Assembly (NCBI RefSeq): GCF_036323735.1
Contig: NC_086025.1
Location: 107,794,688-107,858,687 of the forward strand
Source: Rattus norvegicus
Taxonomy: Eukaryota > Chordata > Mammalia > Rodentia > Muridae
DNA length: 64,000 bases
Direction of reading: 5' to 3'
Positions 1 to 7,561 of the stretch are shown piece by piece (within the stretch, counting starts at the first letter, position 1; every line of letters starts with the position of its first letter). Made by a program: the position numbers and the translations under genes. Under the pieces are notes generated by a model. It saw only the letters and a list, made by a program, of their open reading frames with translations. It was not told where the DNA came from and did not search any database.

Positions 1-104
1 AGGTCTTAAAGCCCATGCCTACAGTGACACACCTACTCCAACAAGGCCACACCTCTAAATAGTGCCACCCCCTGGGCCAGGCATATTCAAACCATGACAG
101 GATG
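1..104 (-). mobile_element. MaLR-type LTR fragment (MT/ORR1-like), reverse
   Basis: This is the reverse complement of the start of the LTR-like repeat at 253-836, sharing the 'gggagtggcactatt..ggaggtgtggcc' core. It is cut off by the window edge. The family begins TG and ends CA, as an LTR does. The MaLR assignment rests on remembered consensus. Confidence 0.55.
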
Positions 105-252
105 GGAAAGTGGGGAAAGAAAGGGATACAGGAGGGACAGTTAGCATTTTGAAAAACCACATGGAAGCCTACTACTGTGACGTTTTCCTAAAATAAATGC
201 ATATAAGAAAGGGATTTATATGGAGTTACCATATAATTCAGGAGATGGTGTC
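105..252. other. Spacer between inverted LTR copies
   Basis: AT-rich sequence separating the two inverted LTR copies. No gene or recognised repeat was seen in it. Confidence 0.4.
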
Positions 253-836
253 TGTGATGGTTTGTATATGCTTGGTCTAGGGAGTGGCACTATTAGGAGG
301 TGTGGCCTTGTTGGAGTAGGTGTGTCACGGTGGGCATGGGCTTAAGACCCTTACACCAGCTGTCTGGAAGTGAGTATTCTGCTAGCAGCCTTCAGATGAG
401 GATGTAGAACTCTCAGCTCCTTCTGTATCATGCCTCCCTGAATGCTGCCATGTTCCCACCTTGATGATATTGGACTGAACCTCGGAACCTGTAAGCCGGC
501 CCCAATTAAATGTTGTCCTTATAAGAGTTGCCTTGGAGCCACATATGTGACAGAGGATGGCACTGTCCAACATCAATGGGAAGAAAAGCCCTTGGTCCTG
601 TGAAGGCTCGTTTCCCCAATGAAGGGTAATGCCAGGGCACTGAGGTGGGAGTGGGGAGGTGGGAGTGGGAGCATCCTCATAGAAGCAGGGGAAGGGGGAG
701 GTGTATGGGAGAGGGGAGAAAAGGGATACCATTTGAAATGTAAATACATAAAATATCCAAGAAAAAATAAAATTATTAAAAAAAGTTGCCTTGGTCATGG
801 TTTTTGTTCAAAGACGTAAAACCTTGACAATTAGAC
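253..836 (+). mobile_element. MaLR-type LTR (MT/ORR1-like), split by an L1 tail
   Basis: The solitary LTR-like repeat starts TGTGATGGTTTGTATATGCT and ends near '..gacaattagaca'. It is interrupted at 537-783 by a truncated L1 3' end. Other copies of the type lie at 1-104 (reverse) and 40718-41053. No internal retroviral gene is present. The family name (ERVL-MaLR) is inferred from the TG..CA ends and a remembered rodent consensus. Confidence 0.55.
537..783 (+). mobile_element. 5'-truncated L1 3' UTR insertion
   Basis: This is a rodent L1 3' end of about 247 bp, with a G-rich purine tract (640-720) and an A-rich tail with AATAAA-like signals (764-784). It is flanked by an 11-bp direct repeat, AGTTGCCTTGG, at 526-536 and 784-794. 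That repeat is normal LTR sequence, so the duplication marks insertion into the LTR by target-primed reverse transcription. Confidence 0.75.
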
Positions 837-849
837 ATCTTATATCAAA

Positions 850-1012
850 GTAAAGCCTCCAGTGTCAGGAATGGGTTACACCTTGTTGAGTCGTCGACCA
901 GGGGGTTTCATAGAAACACTCAAACATCAAGGACCATTGCTGCGACTGTATTGGTTGCTCTCTACAACTTGACGGTAAGGCCCTGTTGCTGAAAATGCCA
1001 CTTACTTGTAGT
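850..1012 (+). mobile_element. Probable Lx-type L1 3' UTR, upstream piece
   Basis: The phrase '..acttgacggtaaggccctgttgctgaaaat..' resembles rodent Lx-type L1 3' UTR. The matching downstream piece resumes at about 1400, after an LTR. The assignment is from memory and the edges are approximate. Confidence 0.35.
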
Positions 1013-1375
1013 GGTAGCTTGAATGAGGGTGGTCCCCAGAGGCACATAGATTTGAATCACCAGGGAGTGGCACTCTGAAATAATTAGGGTGTATAGCCTT
1101 CTTGGAGAAAGAGTCACTGGAATCGGGTTTTGAGGTTTCAAGAAGCCTATTCCAAGCCCAGAGACTTTCTTTTCCTGCTGCCTAAGGATGCAGATGTAGA
1201 ACTCTTAAGTACCTCCCCAACACCATGTCTGCCTCCATGTTCCCCACCATGGTGCAAATGGGCTAAACCTCTGGAGCTGTACGCAAGCCCCAGTTGAATG
1301 TAATCTCTCGTAAGATTTGCTGTAGTCACGGTGTCTCTTCGCAGCAATAGAACGCTGACTAAGATACTTATGTCA
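1011..1375 (+). mobile_element. MaLR-type LTR, diverged
   Basis: A diverged LTR-like repeat related to the copy at 253-836. Shared landmarks are 'agggagtggcac', 'ctgcctccatgttcccc' and the end 'acggtgtctcttcgcagcaatagaa..ctaagata'. It appears to interrupt the Lx-type L1 3' UTR. Confidence 0.5.
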
Positions 1376-1399
1376 CTAAACAGAAGTTGAGCTGGTACC

Positions 1400-2410
1400 A
1401 AGCCAGAATTTTCGCTCCTGGTTACTAATTACTTGTGCTGGGAGGTATTCTTCACATTACTGTTGAGAGAAGTAATCAACAGTATCTCCCAGCTACAAAC
1501 TCTGACCCACAACAGTGGCCTGCCTGCAATACATACTTGTTCAAGAGTGGTACAAATGTTACGAGAGTAACCAACCACTTTTTGATTGTATTGAAGGCCC
1601 ATTCCATGAAATGGAATCCATAGCTGACACTCCTAAAGGGCCAAGAACCTATACTAGATAGAAAATTGGTCCTAGGGGAGGACCTAGTGCTATTGTTCTG
1701 CTAGATGAACACAGCAATAAAATGATTCCTATTAATATATTGATAGGCCTACATATCAGAGCATCCTTCAACCCTCATCACAGAAGCTTCTTGCAATGGA
1801 TGGTAGTCAACACATCACGCCCCATTTGGGAAATGTGTAGAGAGTGAGAAACTTTGGAGCATCTGCCCTAATAGGGATGTCTGTAGCTGATCCCTCCCCT
1901 CAGGGCAGAGGGGTCTATGTGGAAGAGGAGGTGGGAAGATTGTAAGAATCAGATGTGGTGGTTGACCCCCCAGGAAAGAATCTTCCAGTCATGCAGGAGA
2001 AACATCTGAGCTATAGAGACTTTGACAGCACCATGAGACTTGCACAGACTTAAGCCAGACAGGAGCCCACTGCTGAGATGAGGAATTGGGGCGGGGCTTC
2101 ACCCCTAACTAAGCAGCCATTTGCAATTGATACCTGATGGGAAAGGGAGAATCAGTTTTCTCCAACGGAGTATAACTGGTTTATATCAACCCTATGCCCA
2201 GGAGTAGCTGACCAACACAAAATGGATTCTGTTTTTTTTTCTGGACACTTTTGTTTTGATATCTTTTGTCAATATATTATTTTGTTTGTTTTTGAAAAGA
2301 AAAAAAGAACATGAACTTGGGTGGGTAGGGAGGTTGGGAAGGATTTGGGTGAGAGGGCAAAGAATGTGATCAACATATTATCTGAAAAAACTCTTAAATT
2401 AAAAATATGA
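1400..2410 (+). mobile_element. Lx-type L1 3' UTR
   Basis: Old rodent L1 3' UTR. It includes '..gaagtaatcaacagtatctc', '..cattccatgaaatggaatcc', '..atgaacacagcaataaaatg' and the terminal '..aacatgaacttgggtgggtaggg' followed by an A-rich end near 2395-2410. No ORF2 precedes it, so the copy is 5'-truncated. The open frame at 1435-1623 lies inside this UTR and is not a gene. Confidence 0.7.
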
Positions 2411-3734
2411 AGACAAAGTCAATTATCGATTTCCATAGCCTAATATATGTATAAAGAAAGGCTATAGCATAGGAGTGGGGGCAGGAAAAAACCTAGAACA
2501 AATAATGGTGAATGGATTCAATGTGACTGGGAAAATGACTTCAGACCCCAGATGGTCTGCCAACCTCATGGTTAGAATCATAAAGAGACCCATACCCAAG
2601 CACACCATAATCAACCCACTTGAAGCCAATGGTGAGGGGAAACACTGAATAAATCCAGGTTCTGGTAGAGGCAGGAGGGGGGAAGTGTGGGGTGGGTAGA
2701 AGTGGGAAACATAGGACAGAAGGCAGGAGAAGAGAGGAAATGGGAGGCAGAGGGCATGCAGATAGAAGCAGTAGGGTGGCTGATGGCTTTCCTGTGTAAA
2801 CCATGCAGGGAGAGTGATAATGGAGCTACATTATACCAGAAGCACACGGGACTCTCTTCTCATTGCTTTGTTTGTCTTTGAAGGAAAAAAATGAGTGTTT
2901 ATGTGAAGTAACAACAGGACAGCCTATTTCAGCAGTGAAATATCACCTGACAGTGCCATGGGAAGGCTCAACTTGCACTTCAGAAGCCCCACTGCGTCCC
3001 CTGGAATCACAAAACAAAGGCTGTGAAACAGAACCCAGGGTTGCCCAGTTAATATCATCAAAGCAGAAACAAACCTTAAAAATGGCTTAAAAAGCGCAAT
3101 CAATGGCAAGGGGCCAGAGTTAGAGTTAGTAATGCAGTCAATGACCCTTGGTGGGGGAAGTTTAAATGGAGCCCAAGAGGATTAGGCCGGGGAGTTCATG
3201 CCTGGTGTGACAATGGATACCTGACATCGCCCACAGATCCAGACTCACACAAGTGGGGAGGCTGTGTCCGGTGTAACCCTAATGTTATCTATGGCTCTTA
3301 GTCAGTAAGACTGTTTTTCATTTGCCATTTTGACAAATGTCCAAGGCAGAGTCTGTAGGTGAGCTGCTGAGAGGTGGCCTGGATTCCCTCAGCACTCAAG
3401 TTTCCTATCAAGCTGCTCTATGTATTTCAAAAAGAAAGCTAGAGTGCTTCTGTTCCTATCTGGTCATTGGACTTGAGAGTGAAGAAGATTGCCACAGATA
3501 AAAATGATTTCATTTTATGATATCATGATATATTATTTTATGATAAAGGAGTTGGGTTGTCAAGGGGATGAAATCCATGTTCCCACATTTAATAGCAGCC
3601 TTAAAAATCCATGAATGAGGGTCTCCAGCAGAGCGGAGGAGAGATGGAGTGTGGAGTGATACTAGAGGACCCAGCCCACGCTCTCCAGAGGCAACCAAAC
3701 CCAGCAGCGAGACTCCAGCAGCACAGAATTTGAG
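2411..3734. other. Unassigned sequence, no gene seen
   Basis: No convincing exon, RNA gene or named repeat was seen. A purine-rich, G-rich patch lies at 2668-2760. Small open frames here have no recognisable domain. Confidence 0.4.
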
Positions 3735-4081
3735 TGACCTTGACAATTGACTTGATCTACCTGACATTTAAAGAGCAACTGGCACCACGAGCAGAACACA
3801 CATTAATTTTAAATATTTAAGAATCATTTTAAAGAACGACTGCCTTTGGGAATCATGAGACCACACAGTAAGTTTAAAAGGAGTCAACCCATATATAATA
3901 CATACATGCTTTGACCACAAAGGGAGGAAAAAGGGAATTAATAACAGGAAGCTATCTGAAGTATTTCACGGTGTAAGAAAATTACATGCACACCCAAGTC
4001 AAAAGAAAACTTTTAAGGGGGAAATTAGAAAGTATTCTTAGCCAATTACTATGTGATATTGGGATTGGGAATAGCATCATG

Positions 4082-4132
<51 letters not shown>

Positions 4133-4311
4133 ATAACAATATTTATCTGCATTAAAAAGTAAGATTCAGAGTCAATATCTTCACATTTTATCTTAAAAAT
4201 CTAGAAAGTAAAACAAATTAAGCCCAGAGGAAGTGTAGTTAACACATCAAAAGCCAATGAGACTGAAAGCATAAAGACAACAGAGAAAATTGATAGAAAA
4301 GGCTAATTCGT
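3735..4311 (+). mobile_element. Ancient L1 ORF2 remnant, piece 1
   Basis: Heavily mutated L1 ORF2, from the late endonuclease region into the linker. Recognisable stretches are '..cagaacacacatta', '..ctttgaccacaaag..', '..aattaataacaggaagc' and '..agaaaattgatagaaaa'. The reading frame is destroyed, and a (GT)n tract lies inside it. The ORF2 resumes in order at about 13391, after B1 and two nested L1Rn elements. Confidence 0.65.
4085..4131 (+). repeat. (GT)n microsatellite
   Basis: An uninterrupted run of about 23 GT units within the ancient L1 remnant. Confidence 0.95.
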
Positions 4312-4448
4312 GGCTCAGTGTGGTGGCGCATGCAAGTAATCCCAGCACCTGGGAAATGCAGGCAGGAGGCTCAGGAATTCAAGGGGGTAATCCTCAGGCA
4401 CATGGAGTTCAGTGCTAGCCTGGGCTACATGAAACCCTGTCTCTAAAG
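4312..4448 (+). mobile_element. B1 SINE
   Basis: A 7SL-derived B1-like SINE with '..gtggtggcgcatgc', 'taatcccagcacctggg', 'gctagcctgggctacatgaaaccctg' in short blocks, and an A-rich tail. The host sequence AAAAGGCTAATTC (4297-4309) is echoed by AAAGGTAACTCC at 13391-13402, a likely diverged duplication of the B1 target site. The L1Rn that follows appears to have entered the B1 A-tail. Confidence 0.8.
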
Positions 4449-5530
4449 AAAATAAAATTAACTCAAATAAATCAGTAGCCTTCCTCTACACAAAAGAGAA
4501 ACAAGCCGAGAAAGAAATTAGGGAAATGACACCCTTCATAATAGTCCCAAATAATATAAAATACCTCGGTGTGACTTTAACAAGCAAGTGAAAGATCTGT
4601 AGGATAAGAACTTCAAGACTCTGAAGAAAGAAATTGAAGAAGACCTCAGAAGATGGAAAGATCTCCCATGCACATGGATTGGCAGGATTAATATAGTAAA
4701 AATGGCCATTTTACCAAAAGCGATCTACAGATTCAATGCAATCCCCATCAAAATACCAACCCAATTCTTCAGAGAGTTAGACAGAACAATTTGCAAATTC
4801 ATCTGGAATAATAAAAAACCCAGGATAGCTAAAACTATCCTCAACAATAAAAGGACTTCCGGGGGAATCACTATCCCTGAACTCAAGCAGTATTACAGAG
4901 TAATAGTGATAAAAACTGCATGGTATTGGTACAGAGACAGACAGATAGACCAGTGGAATAGAATTGAAGACCCAGAAATGAACCCACACATCTATGATCA
5001 CTTGATTTTTGACAAAGGAGCCAAAACCATCAAATGGAAAACAGATAGCATTTTCAGCAAATGGTGCTGGTTCAACTGGAGGTCAACATGTAGAAGAATG
5101 CAAATCGATCCATTCTTATCACCCTGTACAAAGCTTAAGTCCAAATGGATCAAGGACCTCCACATCAAATCAGATACACTCAAACTAATAGAAGAAAAAG
5201 TGGGGAAGCATCTAGAACACATGGGCACTGGAGAAAATTTCCTGAACAAAACACCAATGGCTTATGCTCTAAGATCAAGAATTGACAAATGGGATCTCAT
5301 AAAACTGCAAAGCTTCTGCAAGGCAAAGGACACTGTTGTTAGGACAAAACGGCAACCAACAGATTGGGAAAAGATCTTTACCAATCCTACAACAGATATA
5401 TACAAAGAACTCAAGAAGTTAGACCGCAGGGAAACAAATGACCCTATTAAATATGGGGTTCAGAGCTAAACAAAGAATTCACAGCTGAGGAATGCCGAAT
5501 GGCTGAGAAACACCTAAAGAAATGTTCAAC
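4449..5530 (+). mobile_element. L1Rn copy A, 5' part (truncated, ORF2 only)
   Basis: This 5'-truncated L1 starts inside ORF2, at about residue 732 of copy B, and runs to 5530, where full-length copy B is inserted. Differences from copy B occur roughly every 20-30 bases by eye. ORF2 is broken by a one-base loss near 4585, a stop soon after, and another one-base loss near 5450. An in-frame 18-base deletion relative to copy B is at about 5403. The open stretch 4702-5469 is a remnant, not a gene. The element continues at 12148. Confidence 0.9.
5516..5530 (+). repeat. Left target-site duplication of full-length L1
   Basis: AAAGAAATGTTCAAC. It is identical to 12133-12147. The preceding base is T, so the nicked strand reads TTTCTTT/AGG, close to the L1 endonuclease preference (TTTT/AA). 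Confidence 0.95.
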
Positions 5531-5531
5531 G

Positions 5532-5644
5532 TTCCTGGTTGCTGCCGCCGCAGAGAGCCCGTGGGCAGCACCCCACGAGCAAACTTGAGCCTCGGGACCA
5601 CAGGTAAGACCAACTTGTCTGCTGCAAGAGAGCTGCCTGGTGAG
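5532..5644 (+). repeat. L1 promoter monomer, shared segment, first copy
   Basis: Starts TTCCTGGTTGCTGCC and ends 'gagctgcctggtga'. It matches 6138-6250 with four single-base differences seen by eye, at an offset of 606 bases. Confidence 0.85.
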
Positions 5645-6137
5645 ATTGGGACACACAGAGGCAGAGTTCATCTAGGACCGGGCACGTCCTGTGTTTGCCG
5701 GAGGTCCCACGCCCGCGGATCCCAGCCGGCAGCAGCTCTCTGCTCCCAGACCCCTTGGGAAAGAGGCCTCACCGCCTGGTCAGGTGGGCACTCCTGAGGT
5801 TGCAGAGCGGAAGAGACCACCAACACTGCCCACCCCTGCCCACATCCCTGGCCCAAGAGGAAACTGTATAAGGCCTCTGGGCTCCCGTGGGGGAGGGCCC
5901 AGGAGCGGCAGGACCCCTGCCTGAGACACCGCCGGAACCTGAGGGAAACAGACCGGATAAACAGTTCTCTGCACCCAAATCCTGTGGGAGGGAGAGCTAA
6001 ACCTTCAGAGAGGCAGACAAGCCTGGGAAACCAGAAGAGACTGCTCTCTGCACACACATCTCGGACGCCAGAGGAAAAAGCCAAAGACCATCTGGAACCC
6101 TGGTGCACTGAAGCCCCCGGAAGGGGCAGCACAGGTC

Positions 6138-6250
6138 TTCCTGGTTGCTGCCGCTGCAGAGAGCCCGTGGGCAGCACCCCACGAGCGAACTTGAGCCTCG
6201 GGACCACAGGTAAGACCAACTTTTCTGCTGCAAGAAAGCTGCCTGGTGAA
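6138..6250 (+). repeat. L1 promoter monomer, shared segment, second copy
   Basis: Second occurrence of the 5532-5644 segment. It diverges after '..gcctggtga' into the unique region leading to ORF1, so this is where the tandem array joins the non-repeated leader. Confidence 0.85.
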
Positions 6251-6446
6251 CTCAAGACACAGGCCCACAGGAACAGCTGAAGACCTGTAGAGAGGAAAAA
6301 CTACACGCCCGAAAGCAGAACACTCTGTCCCCATAACTGACTGAAAGAGAGGAAAACAGGTCTACAGCACTCCTGACACACAGGCTTATAGGACAGTCTA
6401 GCCACTGTCAGAAATAGCAGAACAAAGTAACACTAGAGATAATCTG

Positions 6447-7502
6447 ATGGCGAGAGGCAAGCGCAGGAACACAAGCAACAGAAACCAAGACTACATGGCA
6501 CCATCGGAGCCCAATTCTCCCACCAAAACAAACATGGAATATCCAAACAAACCAGAAAAGCAAGATCTAGTTTCAAAATCATATTTGATCATGATGCTGG
6601 AGGACTTCAAGAAAGACGTGAAGAACTCCCTTAGAGAACAAGTAGAAGCCTACAGAGAGGAATCACAAAAATCCCTGAAAGAATTCCAGGAAAACACAAT
6701 CAAACAGTTGAAGGAATTAAAAATGGAAATAGAAGCAATCAAGAAAGAACACACGGAAACAACCCTGGATATAGAAAACCAAAAGACGAGACAAGGAGCT
6801 GTAGATACAAGCTTCACCAACAGAATACAAGAGATGGAAGAGAGAATCTCAGGAGCAGAAGATTCCATAGAAATCATTGACTCAACTGTCAAAGATAATG
6901 TAAAGCGGAAAAAGCTACTGGTCCAAAACATACAGGAAATCCAGGACTCAATGAGAAGATCAAACCTAAGGATAATAGGTATAGAAGAGAGTGAAGACTC
7001 CCAGCTCAAAGGACCAGTAAATATCTTCAACAAAATCATAGAAGAAAACTTCCCTAACCTAAAAAAAGAGATACCCATAGGCATACAAGAAGCCTACAGA
7101 ACTCCAAATAGATTGGACCAGAAAAGAAACACATCCCGTCACATAATAGTCAAAACACCAAACGCACAAAATAAAGAAAGAATATTAAAAGCAGTAAGGG
7201 AAAAAGGTCAAGTAACATATAAAGGCAGACCTATCAGAATCACACCAGACTTCTCGCCAGAAACTATGAAGGCCAGAAGATCCTGGACTGATGTAAGACA
7301 GACCCTAAGAGAACACAAATGCCAGCCCAGGTTACTGTATCCTGCAAAACTCTCAATTAACATAGATGGAGAAACCAAGATATTCCATGACAAAACCAAA
7401 TTTACACAATATCTTTCTACAAATCCAGCACTACAAAGGATAATAAATGGTAAAGCCCAACATAAGGAGGCAAGCTATACCCTAGAAGAAGCAAGAAACT
7501 AA
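6447..7502 (+). CDS. L1 ORF1 protein (RNA-binding chaperone)
   Basis: A 351-residue L1 ORF1 protein, intact from ATG to stop. The family forms trimers through a coiled coil, binds L1 RNA in cytoplasmic particles and has nucleic-acid chaperone activity needed for retrotransposition. Seen here: a basic, polar N-terminus (1-45); a long charged helical region with heptad-like spacing (about 47-165); an RRM-like domain (about 170-263) starting RRSNLRIIGIEE, with RHIIVKTPN at 231-239; and a C-terminal domain (about 264-330) with MKARRSW (274-280) and YPAKLS (298-303). The ATG at 6447 directly precedes the expected basic start, and the length suits rodent ORF1 proteins. It is followed by a 59-base spacer and ORF2. 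No disabling change was seen. Confidence 0.96.
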   Translation: MARGKRRNTSNRNQDYMAPSEPNSPTKTNMEYPNKPEKQDLVSKSYLIMMLEDFKKDVKNSLREQVEAYREESQKSLKEFQENTIKQLKELKMEIEAIKKEHTETTLDIENQKTRQGAVDTSFTNRIQEMEERISGAEDSIEIIDSTVKDNVKRKKLLVQNIQEIQDSMRRSNLRIIGIEESEDSQLKGPVNIFNKIIEENFPNLKKEIPIGIQEAYRTPNRLDQKRNTSRHIIVKTPNAQNKERILKAVREKGQVTYKGRPIRITPDFSPETMKARRSWTDVRQTLREHKCQPRLLYPAKLSINIDGETKIFHDKTKFTQYLSTNPALQRIINGKAQHKEASYTLEEARN

Positions 7503-7561
7503 TCGTCTTGGCAACAAAACAAAGAGAATGAAAGCACACAAACATAACCTCACATCCAAAT

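Larger units (their letters stand above)
5531..6446 (+). promoter_or_regulatory. L1 5' UTR / internal promoter
   Basis: GC- and CpG-rich leader preceding ORF1. It holds one ~606-base unit (about 5532-6137) and the start of a second unit (about 6138-6250), then a unique segment to the ORF1 ATG. Rodent L1 promoters are known to be built of such monomers and to act as internal Pol II promoters. No TATA box is evident. Confidence 0.8.

Noticed and set aside
4702..5469. 255-codon frame with reverse-transcriptase-like sequence
   Set aside because: It is the remnant ORF2 of truncated L1Rn copy A, with frameshifts before and after, not a separate gene.
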